Shown here piece by piece: positions 33,055 to 41,674 of a DNA stretch of 46,446 bases. The DNA is from an uncultured Jannaschia sp. (GTDB lineage: Bacteria; Pseudomonadota; Alphaproteobacteria; Rhodobacterales; Rhodobacteraceae): NCBI RefSeq assembly GCF_947494025.1, contig NZ_CANLTQ010000023.1, positions 1-46,446 on the forward strand, written 5' to 3'. The position numbers were made by a program, and so were the translations under genes. The notes beneath the pieces are model-generated. The model was not told the DNA's origin. It made no database searches and saw only the letters and a program-made list of their open reading frames with translations. Numbering within the stretch: the stretch's first letter is position 1; each line of letters begins with the position of its first letter.

Positions 33055-34260
33055 ATGATCAGAAGGCTGGCCATCGGCACCGCCGCAATCGCCGCAATTG
33101 CCGGACCCGGCTTCGCGCAGGACGCGATGGACGTCACGCTGGGGGTGCTGAACGACCGTTCGGGAACCTACGCGGACCTATCGGGCGAAGGCTCTGTAAT
33201 CGCCGCGCGGATGGCGGTCGAGGATTTCGGCGCCGAGGAGAAAGGGCTCAACGTCGAGATCCTGTCGGCGGACCACCAGAACAAGCCGGACGTCGGCTCG
33301 AACATCGCGCGGCAATGGTACGATCAGGAAGGTGTCGACGCGATCCTCGACGTGCCGACATCGTCGGTGGCGCTCGCCGTGGCCGACATCACGGCCCAGA
33401 ACAACGGCGTCTTCCTCAACTCCGGCGCCGGCTCGACCGAGCTGACGCGAGGACAGTGCCAGCCGACGACGGTGCACTGGACGTACGACACCGCGGCGCT
33501 CGCCAAGGGAACAGGGCAGGCCGTCACGCAGGCGGGCGGCGACCAGTGGTTCTTCCTGACGGCCGACTACGCGTTCGGCCATTCGCTGGAAGAGAACACC
33601 GCGCGCGTGGTCGAGGAGGCCGGCGGTGAGGTCGTCAGCACGGTCCGGCATCCGTTCCCGGCCACCGACTTCTCGTCCTTCCTGCTTCAGGCGCAAGGCA
33701 GCGGCGCGAACGTGATCGGCCTCGCCAATGCCGGCGGCGACACCGTCAACGCGATCAAGCAGGCCTCCGAGTTCGGGATCACGCAAAGCGGCATTTCGCT
33801 GGCCGCGCTGCTGATGTTCATCTCCGACGTTCACGCGCTCGGGACGGAGACGGCGCAGGGCCTGCAGCTGACCGAAGCGTTCTACTGGGACCAGAACGAC
33901 GAGACCCGCGAATGGTCGGCACGGTTCGAGGAGCAGCACGGCGCCAAGCCGACCATGGTTCATGCCGGTGTTTACTCGGCGACGATGCACTACCTGCGCG
34001 CGGTCGAGGCGACCGGCTCGACCGAGGGCGAGGAGGTCGTTGCCCAAATGAAGCAGACGGAATTCGACGATCCGCTTTTCGGCGAGGGCCATGTCCGCGC
34101 CGACGGCCGGGTGATCCACGACATGTACCTCTTCGAGGTCAAGTCGCCGGACGCGTCCGAGGGCGAGTGGGACCTTTATGAACAGAGGGCCGTCATTCCG
34201 GGCGAGGAAGCCTTCCTGCCGATGATCGACGAGTGTGACTTCTCGCAACAGGCCGGCTGA
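33055..34260 (+). CDS. Branched-chain amino acid-type ABC transporter substrate-binding protein, LivK-like
   Basis: 401-residue periplasmic type I binding protein. The signal peptide is MIRRLAIGTAAIAAIAGPGFA. The mature protein opens VTLGVLNDRSGTYADLSGEG, a family-typical ligand-loop start, and continues VLNDR-type with ADHQNKPDVGSNIARQW. It has VFLNSGAGSTELTRGQC, DQWFFLTADYAFGHSLE and GVYSATMHYLRAVE, the last in the hinge/C-lobe. The strong ribosome binding site GGGAGAAAG precedes ATG 33055. It is flanked on both sides by GC hairpins, which suggests it is expressed at a different level from the other operon members. Ligand unknown. Confidence 0.92.
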   Translation: MIRRLAIGTAAIAAIAGPGFAQDAMDVTLGVLNDRSGTYADLSGEGSVIAARMAVEDFGAEEKGLNVEILSADHQNKPDVGSNIARQWYDQEGVDAILDVPTSSVALAVADITAQNNGVFLNSGAGSTELTRGQCQPTTVHWTYDTAALAKGTGQAVTQAGGDQWFFLTADYAFGHSLEENTARVVEEAGGEVVSTVRHPFPATDFSSFLLQAQGSGANVIGLANAGGDTVNAIKQASEFGITQSGISLAALLMFISDVHALGTETAQGLQLTEAFYWDQNDETREWSARFEEQHGAKPTMVHAGVYSATMHYLRAVEATGSTEGEEVVAQMKQTEFDDPLFGEGHVRADGRVIHDMYLFEVKSPDASEGEWDLYEQRAVIPGEEAFLPMIDECDFSQQAG

Positions 34261-34267
34261 ACCGGCC

Positions 34268-34294
34268 GCGGCGCGCCCGATCGCGGCGCGCCGC
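34268..34294 (+). terminator. Strong GC hairpin after the livK-like gene
   Basis: GCGGCGCGCC (34268-34277) and GGCGCGCCGC (34285-34294) form a perfect 10-bp stem with a 7-base loop in the 66-bp gap before the LivH-like gene. There is no T-run. It is probably a 3' stabiliser or partial terminator inside the operon. Confidence 0.55.
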
Positions 34295-34326
34295 ATCCCG
34301 CATCCTGAACGTCACTGAGCAGGCAC

Positions 34327-35214
34327 ATGTTCGAACTTCTGGGAATACCGCCGCAGGTCATGATGGGACAGCTCCTGCTGGGCCTCATCAACGGATCGTT
34401 CTATGCCGTTCTCTCGCTGGGTCTGGCGGTGATCTTCGGCCTGCTCAACATCATCAACTTCAGCCATGGCGCGCAGTACATGCTCGGTGCGTTCGTGGCC
34501 TGGATGCTGCTGACCTATCTCGGCCTCGGCTACTGGTGGGCTCTGGTTCTGGCACCCGTGATCGTGGGCGCGACCGGCCTCGCGCTCGAGCGCGTGGCCC
34601 TTTCCCGGCTATACCATCTCGATCATCTTTACGGTTTGCTCCTGACGTTCGGCGTCGCCCTCATCATCCAGGGCCTGTTCCGGAACTACTACGGCATTTC
34701 CGGTCAGCCCTATCAGATCCCCGGTGCGCTGGCCGGCGGCCAGAACCTCGGCTTCATGTTCCTGCCGAACTACCGGGCCTGGGTCGTCGTCGCGTCGGTC
34801 GTCGTCTGCTTCGGCACCTGGTTCATGATCGAGAAGACCCGTCTCGGCGCCTATCTCCGGGCCGCGACCGAGAACCCGGTCCTGGTCGGCGCCTTCGGGA
34901 TCAACGTTCCCCGGCTGATCGCGCTGACCTACATGTTCGGCGTGGGCCTCGCCGGCTTTGCGGGCGTGCTCGCCGCGCCGATCTATTCGGTGAACCCGAA
35001 CATGGGCGCGGACCTGATCATCGTGGTATTCGCCGTCGTCGTCATTGGGGGCATGGGCTCGATCATGGGCGCGATCCTGACCGGCTACGGCATCGGCCTG
35101 GTCGAGGGCCTGACGCGGGTCTTCTACCCGGAGGGATCGGCGGTGGTGATCTTCGTGATCATGGCAATCGTACTGATGATCAAGCCCGAGGGCTTGTTCG
35201 GGAGGACCGCCTGA
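34327..35214 (+). CDS. Branched-chain amino acid-type ABC transporter permease, LivH-like
   Basis: 295-residue inner-membrane permease. The N-terminal family text is LLLGLINGSFYAVLSLGLAV, IFGLLNIINFSHGAQYMLGA. A late coupling segment is VIGGMGSIMGAILTGYGIGL. The C-terminus IVLMIKPEGLFGRTA is the classic LivH ending. About eight membrane helices. The stop overlaps the start of the LivM-like gene by one base. Confidence 0.93.
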   Translation: MFELLGIPPQVMMGQLLLGLINGSFYAVLSLGLAVIFGLLNIINFSHGAQYMLGAFVAWMLLTYLGLGYWWALVLAPVIVGATGLALERVALSRLYHLDHLYGLLLTFGVALIIQGLFRNYYGISGQPYQIPGALAGGQNLGFMFLPNYRAWVVVASVVVCFGTWFMIEKTRLGAYLRAATENPVLVGAFGINVPRLIALTYMFGVGLAGFAGVLAAPIYSVNPNMGADLIIVVFAVVVIGGMGSIMGAILTGYGIGLVEGLTRVFYPEGSAVVIFVIMAIVLMIKPEGLFGRTA

Positions 35215-36191
35215 TGGCGACGACGGAAACTATCTCAAACGCGGCGCCGGCGGCCCGGAGCGCGGGAATGCCGACCTTGCACAAGGCGATCTTCGCCGTC
35301 CTTCTCCTAGTGCTCGTCGCGCTGCCGTTCCTTGTCTATCCGGTCTTCGCGATGAAGGTGATGTGCTTCGCTCTCTTCGCGGCGGCCTTCAACCTTCTCC
35401 TGGGCTTCGGGGGGCTGCTGTCGTTCGGGCATGCCGCCTATTTCGGCGGCGCCAGCTATGTCGCCGCCCACGCCGCCAAGGTCTGGGGCTTCACGCCCGA
35501 GCTCGCGGTGCTGACGGGGACGGCCGCCGCCGCCGTGCTGGGCCTCGCGATCGGGTTTCTGGCGATCCGGCGCCAGGGCATCTACTTCGCGATGGTCACG
35601 CTTGCATTCGCCCAGATGGTCTTCTTCTTCGCCCTGCAGGCCGAATTCACCGGCGGCGAGGACGGCATCCAGTCGGTCCCGCGCGGCGACCTTTTCGGAT
35701 TAATCTCGCTGCAGAACAATCTCGTCCTGTACTTCTTCGTCTTGGCGATCACGTTCGGCGGGATCCTTCTGATCTACCGCATCATCCATTCGCCGTTCGG
35801 ACAGGTGTTGAAGGCGATCCGCGAGAACGAGCCGCGCGCGGTCTCCCTGGGCTACCACGTGAACCGCTACAAGCTCATGGTGTTCGTGCTGTCCGCCACG
35901 CTGGCCGGACTGGCCGGCGCGACCAAAAGTCAGGTGTTCCAGCTTGCATCCCTGACCGACGTGCACTGGTCGATGTCGGGCGAGGTCGTGCTGATGACGC
36001 TGCTGGGCGGAATGGGAACCATCTTCGGCCCGTTGGTCGGCGCCACCGTGATCGTGACGATGCAGAACTATCTCGCAACCCTCGGTGCATGGGTGACCAT
36101 CATCCAAGGGATCATATTCGTTATCAGTGTCCTTTTGTTCCGCGAGGGAATTGTCGGGGTCATCTCGCGGTGGCTCCGGCGGCCGCTCTGA
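35214..36191 (+). CDS. Branched-chain amino acid-type ABC transporter permease, LivM-like
   Basis: 325-residue inner-membrane permease. Start ATG 35214 shares one base with the LivH-like stop (TGATG). Hallmarks are AAFNLLLGFGGLLSFGHAAY and IRRQGIYFAMVTLAFAQMVF. Also present are FGQVLKAIRENEPRAVSLGY and EVVLMTLLGGMGTIFGPLVG, all LivM-typical. It completes the transmembrane heterodimer. It is the last gene of the operon. Confidence 0.93.
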   Translation: MATTETISNAAPAARSAGMPTLHKAIFAVLLLVLVALPFLVYPVFAMKVMCFALFAAAFNLLLGFGGLLSFGHAAYFGGASYVAAHAAKVWGFTPELAVLTGTAAAAVLGLAIGFLAIRRQGIYFAMVTLAFAQMVFFFALQAEFTGGEDGIQSVPRGDLFGLISLQNNLVLYFFVLAITFGGILLIYRIIHSPFGQVLKAIRENEPRAVSLGYHVNRYKLMVFVLSATLAGLAGATKSQVFQLASLTDVHWSMSGEVVLMTLLGGMGTIFGPLVGATVIVTMQNYLATLGAWVTIIQGIIFVISVLLFREGIVGVISRWLRRPL

Positions 36192-36628
36192 CGGCCGGGA
36201 CGGCCGCAATCACGCCGGTGCTCCATGTGCGATCCGGTCGTGATCCGTTCGCCAAACGGAGCGGGTCCGGAATGGACCGAGCTCGCGCACGGGACGAGAG
36301 CCTCGGTCGACCGCCGACGCCGGGAATCGCGGCGGGTCCGGAGACAGGTGATCGGATGTCTGCCCCCGCGCGATCCGCGATCAGCCGTCGAACGGTGCAG
36401 CGCACCTGCGACGACCGTAGCAGGCTTTATCACCTGCCACGATACGTCGCTGTCCTGGGCCCCGTCAGTTGGCATCAGCCATGGACGGCGATCTGCGAGG
36501 GAGCCGAGGATTTCACTGACGGCGCCCGAATACGAAGCGTATCGTACAGAGGTCTGAGACAGAGCCCGTCGCGCCGGGCACATCGGTTCCGTAAGTCGCC
36601 GAGCCCATTGGCACCGGCGCGGGGGCGC
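36192..36628. other. 437-bp gap without a recognisable gene
   Basis: It separates the convergent livM-like and minE genes. A small hairpin GGCCG-GGA-CGGCC (36193-36205) just after the livM-like stop could end that operon. The open frames in either direction have no protein-like features. Confidence 0.4.
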
Positions 36629-36898
36629 TCAGCCTGCCTGCCCGGGCTGCGCGTCCGGAACTTCGATGTTGATCTCCAGGCTCGACATGTCGTCCCCGCG
36701 CTCGAGTTTGATCTCCACCGCATCGCCGTCGACGCGCATGTGGCGCTTGACGACCGCGAGGATGTCGCGCTGGAGAAGAGGCAGCAGATCATCGCGGGCC
36801 CGGTCGCTACGGTCATGGGCAAGCAGGATCTGCAATCGCTCCTTGGCCGCTCGGGCACTGTCGGACCGGCGCGGCTGCTGGCGGAAGAAACCGAACAT
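36629..36898 (-). CDS. minE: Cell division topological specificity factor MinE
   Basis: 89 residues. The N-terminal membrane/MinD-contact region is MFGFFRQQPRRSDSARAAKE followed by RLQILLAHDRSD, the MinD-activating helix. The topological specificity domain has LLPLLQRDILAVVKRHMRVD and the beta segment LEINIEVPD. Length is normal. It stimulates MinD ATPase to drive oscillation that keeps MinC off mid-cell. It follows minD by three bases in the order minC-minD-minE, all on the minus strand. Confidence 0.96.
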   Translation of the reverse strand: MFGFFRQQPRRSDSARAAKERLQILLAHDRSDRARDDLLPLLQRDILAVVKRHMRVDGDAVEIKLERGDDMSSLEINIEVPDAQPGQAG

Positions 36899-36901
36899 CG
36901 C

Positions 36902-37720
36902 TTAAGCCCTCCGACCCAGGAAACGGCGCAGAAAACTGGGACGCTCCTGGGGTTGTACGCGCATTTCGATCTGCTCGCCGATCAGCCGGGAGACCGCGTC
37001 CTCATACGCCTTTCCGGCATTGGACGTCTCGTCCATCACGACCGGCATCCCGACGTTGGAGGCGCGTAGCACGGTGGTGCTTTCGGGGATGATACCCAGA
37101 AGCGGAATGGCGAGGATCTCCAGCACGTCGTCGATGGGCATCATCTCACCCTTGGCGACGCGGTCGTTGTCGTAGCGGGTCAGCAGGAGATGCGCCTTAA
37201 CCGGATCGCCGTCGCCTTTCTCGGCGCGCCGGGTCTTGGAGTTCAAAAGCCCGAGAACCCGGTCGCTGTCACGCACCGAAGAGACTTCGGGATTGGTCAC
37301 GACGATGGCTTCGTCGGCGAAGTACATGGCCAGATGCGCGCCGCGTTCGATACCTGCGGGGCTGTCACAGATGATGTAGTCGAACTCTTCCTTGAGTTCG
37401 CTCAGCACCTTCTCCACGCCCTCGGGGGTCAACGCGTCCTTGTCGCGGGTCTGCGAGGTGGGAAGCACCGACAGCGTGTCGAGACGGCGGTCCTTGACCA
37501 GTGCCTGCTTCAGCTTGGCATCGCCCTGGATGACGTTGATCAGGTCGAACACCACGCGGCGCTCGCATCCCATGATCAGGTCCAGGTTGCGAAGGCCCAC
37601 GTCGAAGTCGATCACAACCGTCTTGTGGCCACGCTTGGCGAGACCCGCCCCGATGGCGGCGGTGGACGTGGTCTTGCCGACGCCGCCCTTTCCGGACGTG
37701 ACGACGATGGTCTTGGCCAA
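36902..37720 (-). CDS. minD: Septum site-determining ATPase MinD
   Basis: 272-residue deviant-Walker ATPase. The P-loop is VTSGKGGVGKTTSTAAIGAG, with the signature Lys in KGG. Other motifs are VIDFDVGLRNLDLIMG and IICDSPAGIERGAHLAM. The C-terminal amphipathic membrane-targeting helix is PSFLRRFLGRRA. It dimerises on the membrane with ATP, recruits MinC, and is released by MinE. The ribosome binding site AGGAGG lies upstream of ATG 37720. Operon partner of minC (27 bp upstream) and minE. Confidence 0.97.
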   Translation of the reverse strand: MAKTIVVTSGKGGVGKTTSTAAIGAGLAKRGHKTVVIDFDVGLRNLDLIMGCERRVVFDLINVIQGDAKLKQALVKDRRLDTLSVLPTSQTRDKDALTPEGVEKVLSELKEEFDYIICDSPAGIERGAHLAMYFADEAIVVTNPEVSSVRDSDRVLGLLNSKTRRAEKGDGDPVKAHLLLTRYDNDRVAKGEMMPIDDVLEILAIPLLGIIPESTTVLRASNVGMPVVMDETSNAGKAYEDAVSRLIGEQIEMRVQPQERPSFLRRFLGRRA

Positions 37721-37746
37721 GGGATGTCCTCCTGTTCTGTGAAGGG

Positions 37747-38505
37747 TTATGCGAGTTTCTCAATACAGAGCATCTCGTCGCGCAGGAATACCTGAACGCG
37801 CTCGTTGCGGATCGCCGGGCTCATGCTTTCGCTGGTCTTGTACAGGCCCGAAATGGCGAGAAGCTCGGCGTCGAGGCTTTGGCAGAAGATGCGCGCGTTG
37901 GTGTCGCCATTGACGCCGGCCAGGGCTCGGCCGCGCAGCCGGCCGTAGACATGGATGTTGCCCTCGGCGATCAGCTCGGCCCCCGCACTGACCGAGGCGA
38001 CCACGACCAGATCGCCACGGTCGTTGAAGATACGCTGGCCGGAGCGCACCGGCTCCGTGATCAGGCGCGTCGCGGGGGCGGATTCCGGCTGCACGGGCGC
38101 GGGCTCGGGGGCCGGAGCGCTCTTGCGCGTGCTGCGCTCGAGCGGGACCTCGCGGCCGCCGGGCATCGGGATTAGTCCGGCCGCACGCGCAATCGCAGCG
38201 TGCTCCTCGGTTCCGTTCTGGACCCCGAACACCGACAGGCCACGGTTCTTCAAACCGTCGATGAGACGGACGAGCTCGGGCTTCGGCAGGGTTCCGGACA
38301 CATTCTCGAGGTCGAGCACCATGGGGGCGTCGTCGAAGAAGGCCGGGGCCTGGCTGATATGCGCGTCGAGCGCGGCGAAGAACCCGTCGTCCACGCCCGT
38401 GTCGAGGCGCAGCGCGACGGCGGTGAAGAACCGGCCACGAACCTGGAACGGCTTGATGGAGGCGGGGCTCGCCCCGGCACTGGTCTCGAAATCTCGTCGT
38501 TGCAA
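37747..38505 (-). CDS. minC: Septum site-determining protein MinC
   Basis: 252 residues. The N-terminal FtsZ-inhibiting domain (about 1-110) has FFDDAPMVLDLENVSGTLPK. A Pro/Ala-rich linker follows (about 125-145). The C-terminal beta-helix dimer/MinD-binding domain has SGQRIFNDRGDLVVVASVS, AELIAEGNIHVYGRLRGRAL and AGVNGDTNARIFCQSLDAEL. The start appears to be TTG 38505, with AGGAAGG about 10 bases upstream and no suitable ATG. The leader just upstream contains competing hairpins (38539-38581), so expression may be attenuated. Confidence 0.95.
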   Translation of the reverse strand: MQRRDFETSAGASPASIKPFQVRGRFFTAVALRLDTGVDDGFFAALDAHISQAPAFFDDAPMVLDLENVSGTLPKPELVRLIDGLKNRGLSVFGVQNGTEEHAAIARAAGLIPMPGGREVPLERSTRKSAPAPEPAPVQPESAPATRLITEPVRSGQRIFNDRGDLVVVASVSAGAELIAEGNIHVYGRLRGRALAGVNGDTNARIFCQSLDAELLAISGLYKTSESMSPAIRNERVQVFLRDEMLCIEKLA

Positions 38506-38538
38506 GCGAACGGAACCTTCCTGCGAACGTTACCGGAA

Positions 38539-38581
38539 GTCCTTACGAAGTGTACAAGGACGGCAATGTCACCCCGTCCTT
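38539..38581 (-). promoter_or_regulatory. Mutually exclusive hairpins in the minC leader
   Basis: In the minC direction the leader reads AAGGACGG (38581-38574), CCGTCCTT (38563-38556), AAGGAC (38544-38539). The middle segment can pair with the first (8 bp, 10-base loop) or with the third (6 bp, 11-base loop), but not both. This geometry resembles an attenuator or a small RNA switch 34-76 bases before the start codon. Confidence 0.45.
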
Positions 38582-39434
38582 AGTCGTTGCGCCAACCGCG
38601 GACAACCGTCTGATCGGTGTCGCGGTCGCATCAACGGATCCCGCCGATTTTCGCCGATAGACCCCAGTAAAAGACGCTACAGGCACCCACGTATTCGTTG
38701 CCGTCGTTGCCGCTCATTGGCAAGGCGCGGCTGACGGTTCTGTCCTGTAGTGTGTTGGCGATGGTGGTCATGTCGGAAAGGATCGGCGACAATAAGCCTT
38801 CAGTGGTGTCTCTGCGAATCCTTGGGCGAGGGATCCTGTTCCTGCTTGGCGAAGACGGTCCGCACGAAGCCGTACGCGCAGCCTGTCCGGGGACAGCGGG
38901 CATCCTGAACGTCAATGCGAGGGTAGTGGAGGGCGCGGATGTAGCCCATTTCTCGCGTCTCGCGTCTCGCGTCTCGCGCACGGCACTCGGATTGCCCCTC
39001 ACCGGGGTCCACCAACACCCGGCCGCGGCTGCTTCTGGGTCTCGACATCCCCGTCGAGGGTTGTGCGATGACCGTGGCAGGTCCATCCGCCACCTAGCGA
39101 TCCGACCGCTGCATTGTCTTCGAAGGCAATTTCATCCACGGCGTTCGCAACGATGGCCTCGTCTCCCGCATCGTGCTGATCGCGGCTCACGCCATGACGG
39201 GATTGAACCGGACGGTCAGCGAGTCGCGCATACGCAGCGATGCGTTGCGGGCGGACCAGTTCAGAGCGCGGAAACAGGTGGATCCAAGTGGGTCATTCCT
39301 GCCAACTATGTCGGTGGACATGGGATAGGAATGCCGGAAAGGCCTCGCGCAACAGGACCGATCGAACGCGAAGATGCGTGTCGGAACCCTTGCGCGACGG
39401 GCCGGTTTCGCCGCGCAGACATAAGGAGAACATC
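38582..39434. other. 853-bp region without a confident gene
   Basis: An open frame of 246 codons (38698-39438) exists on the plus strand but has Arg/His-rich, low-quality text after the first third and no recognisable motif. I do not call it. A plus-strand stretch near 39110-39190 (FEGNFIHGVRNDGLVSRIVL) reads more like protein but is short and interrupted upstream by a stop. A 7-bp tandem repeat lies at 38951-38978. Confidence 0.4.
38951..38978. repeat. Four tandem copies of TCTCGCG
   Basis: TCTCGCG is repeated four times without a mismatch over 28 bases, within non-coding DNA upstream of the DUF302 gene. Such an exact short repeat is unusual in this window and could vary in copy number by slippage. 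Confidence 0.8.
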
Positions 39435-39881
39435 ATGAAGCGTGGACTGACATTGATTGCCGCTTGCAGCATCGCGCCCACATTGGCCTTCGGGGACATA
39501 ATGACCGTCGAGGCAGAGGGTTCGGTTTCCGCCGTCATGGATCGGCTCGAGTCGGCCGTCGACGAGGCGGGCGCCACGGTCTTTGCCCGGGTGGATCACG
39601 GAGCCGGGGCCGAGGCGGCGGGTCTTGAGCTCCAAGACGCGCAGCTTCTGATCTTCGGGAATCCACAGCTCGGGACCCAGGCGATGCAGGATGATATCCG
39701 GGCCGGGCTTCAGCTACCGCTCAGGATGCTCGTCTATGGTGACGACAGCGGCATCGCTCAGATCGCGTGGCAGATGCCGGCGGACATGTTCGATGGTCTC
39801 GATATTGACGAGGACGCCGAATATGTCGGGCGGATGGAAGACGCTTTGACCAAGTTCGCAGAGGCTGCCGCGGGAAAATAG
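39435..39881 (+). CDS. Exported DUF302-domain protein
   Basis: 148 residues. A signal peptide (MKRGLTLIAACSIAPTLAFG) is followed by one DUF302 domain. Typical text is VMDRLESAVDEAGATVFARV, DHGAGAEAAGLELQDAQLLI, then FGNPQLGTQAMQDDIRAGLQ and LPLRMLVYGDD. It ends with a helix (RMEDALTKFAEAAAGK). ATG 39435 has AAGGAG upstream, and the frame extends further without support. DUF302 proteins are small periplasmic proteins of unknown function, sometimes near redox or heavy-metal genes. It stands alone here. Confidence 0.88.
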   Translation: MKRGLTLIAACSIAPTLAFGDIMTVEAEGSVSAVMDRLESAVDEAGATVFARVDHGAGAEAAGLELQDAQLLIFGNPQLGTQAMQDDIRAGLQLPLRMLVYGDDSGIAQIAWQMPADMFDGLDIDEDAEYVGRMEDALTKFAEAAAGK

Positions 39882-40231
39882 TCGGCCGATTATTCCGAAC
39901 TGATACGGGCGGGTGTGCTTGCCTGCGCCGCATCTTGGCAGGCACAAGCCGGCACCGGACCGAAGGGCTGTCTTGCATGGTACCCCCGGATCACCCCTCG
40001 GACACCAAAGCTCCGTCGGATCCAAGCCGGGCTTCGACCAAGGCCGGCGGGCCCGATTGTCTTCGACCCAGCCCCGCGCGCGAGCGGCACCCAGGAAAAC
40101 ACGGTGATGACAATGCCCAGATCAGGCCTCTCCTCCGCGGCACGGGCTTCGAACACCGGCTCTGTCTTGTTCTTTTCATCACGGGCCCGATTGCGTGAAA
40201 CCCGCGCCGCAGGAAGCGAGGAAAGAACTCA
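39882..40231. other. 350-bp gap, nothing recognised
   Basis: It separates the DUF302 and amine oxidase genes. Short open frames on both strands have no protein-like features. The ribosome binding site AGGAAAGAA of the amine oxidase lies at its end. Confidence 0.4.
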
Positions 40232-41605
40232 ATGCTGGATACGGTAATCGTCGGTGCGGGATTTGCCGGTCTGTCGGCGGCGAGGACACTCATCACGAAG
40301 GGTCGCGAAGGCTTCGTCATCCTCGAGGCGCGGGATCGCGTCGGCGGGCGGACCAAACCGGGCGTGATCGGAAACCTCGACATCGATCTTGGCGGCATGT
40401 GGATGGCACCGGGGCAGGCACGGCTGAAGCGTCTCGCCGCCCATTATCGCGTCCGCCCATACCCAACCTATCTCGATGGCAATGCGGTCTTTCGCATCAG
40501 CAAAAGAGAGCGGCAGGGCCCGCGCGAGGATCTGAGCCGGCTCTTCGGCATAGGGGGCGGCCTCGCTTATCTGCATGCCCGGTGGAAGCTCGAGCGGCTT
40601 ATGGCACCGCTCGACACCGAGCGACCCTGGGCGCATCCCGAAGCGGAACGGCTCGACGCGATGACCGTGGAAACATGGATCGCGCGAAATGTCCTCCATC
40701 CCCTGCCTCGCGTCGCATTCCGAACAGTCTGCGCCACGATCCTCTGCGCCGAGCCATCGCAAGTTTCGCTGTTATTCTTTCTGCATTACTTGAAGTCGGG
40801 CGGTGGGCTCGAAGTCTTGATATCTTCTGATACCGGCGGGGCGCAGAACCTCCTTTTTCATGGTGGCGTTCATCAGATCAGCCGTTTCATGGCCGACGAG
40901 ATCGGGGAGCGGCTACGCCTCGAAGCGGCGGTCAGCGCGATCGAATGGAACGACGACGCTGTGACAGTGCATAGCGAAAGGGGCAGGTTCACCGCCCGCA
41001 AGGCTATCATCGCGGTTCCGCCGACGCTCCTGCGCCGGATCCGGTTCACGCCGGAATTGCCGCAACCGAAGACCGCGATCCACGACCGTCTGTCCATGGG
41101 CTCTTCGATCAAGTTCTGGGTTCTCTACAGGACGCCGTTCTGGCGCAAACGAGGGCTGAACGGTACGATCCTGCGCGACGACGTTCCCACAACGCCGATC
41201 ATGGACGTATCACCGACGGGCCAGGATCGGGGTCTGCTCGTCGGGTTCTTCGATGGCAACCATGCGATCCGGCATGCCGATCTGACGACGGAGGATCGTC
41301 GCATCGTCGTGCTCGAGATGCTTGCCGAGCATTTCGGTCCCGAAGCGCTGCGACCTCTGGATTATATCGATCACGACTGGACCGACGAGGAATGGTCGGG
41401 CGGATGCTACGGTGCCTATGCGCCGCCGGGTGTGTTCGCCCGCTACGGCGAGCACCTGCGAATCCCGATCGGTCCGTTGCATTGGGCAGGAACGGAAACC
41501 GCGTCGGAATGGACGGGCTACATCGAGGGGGCCATCCAGTCGGGTGAACGGGCAGCAGGGGAAATCATGCGAGCGATGCCCGTTCAGAATGATGGATCGG
41601 CTTGA
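40232..41605 (+). CDS. Flavin-containing monoamine oxidase-family protein
   Basis: 457 residues, FAD-dependent amine oxidase (MAO/PAO family). The N-terminal dinucleotide fold is VIVGAGFAGLSAARTL, with ILEARDRVGGRTKPG as second motif. Near the C-terminus WSGGCYGAYAPPGVFARYGE contains Cys392. It sits where eukaryotic MAO A/B carry the cysteine that binds FAD covalently (SGGCY). The FAD-closing motif HWAGTETASEWTGYIEGAIQ follows. No signal peptide, so it is probably cytoplasmic. It should oxidise primary amines to aldehydes with H2O2 and ammonia. It converges on the aminotransferase/acyl-reductase fusion gene, which could produce such an amine. Substrate is inferred only. Confidence 0.9.
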   Translation: MLDTVIVGAGFAGLSAARTLITKGREGFVILEARDRVGGRTKPGVIGNLDIDLGGMWMAPGQARLKRLAAHYRVRPYPTYLDGNAVFRISKRERQGPREDLSRLFGIGGGLAYLHARWKLERLMAPLDTERPWAHPEAERLDAMTVETWIARNVLHPLPRVAFRTVCATILCAEPSQVSLLFFLHYLKSGGGLEVLISSDTGGAQNLLFHGGVHQISRFMADEIGERLRLEAAVSAIEWNDDAVTVHSERGRFTARKAIIAVPPTLLRRIRFTPELPQPKTAIHDRLSMGSSIKFWVLYRTPFWRKRGLNGTILRDDVPTTPIMDVSPTGQDRGLLVGFFDGNHAIRHADLTTEDRRIVVLEMLAEHFGPEALRPLDYIDHDWTDEEWSGGCYGAYAPPGVFARYGEHLRIPIGPLHWAGTETASEWTGYIEGAIQSGERAAGEIMRAMPVQNDGSA

Positions 41606-41641
41606 GAAAACACGAACCCGATACCGTGGCCGCAGGAGTCG

Positions 41642-41667
41642 CGACGTTCCGATGATACGGAACGTCG
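41642..41667. terminator. Bidirectional hairpin between convergent genes
   Basis: CGACGTTCCG (41642-41651) and CGGAACGTCG (41658-41667) form a perfect 10-bp stem with a 6-base loop. It is centred in the 69-bp gap between the amine oxidase stop and the fusion-gene stop. There is no T-tract, but position and symmetry fit a shared terminator. Confidence 0.65.
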
Positions 41668-41674
41668 AGGAAGA

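Noticed and set aside
38698-39438. A 246-codon open frame upstream of the DUF302 gene
   Set aside because: No start-site support, and the text becomes Arg/His-rich and overlaps the DUF302 start in frame terms. No family resemblance.
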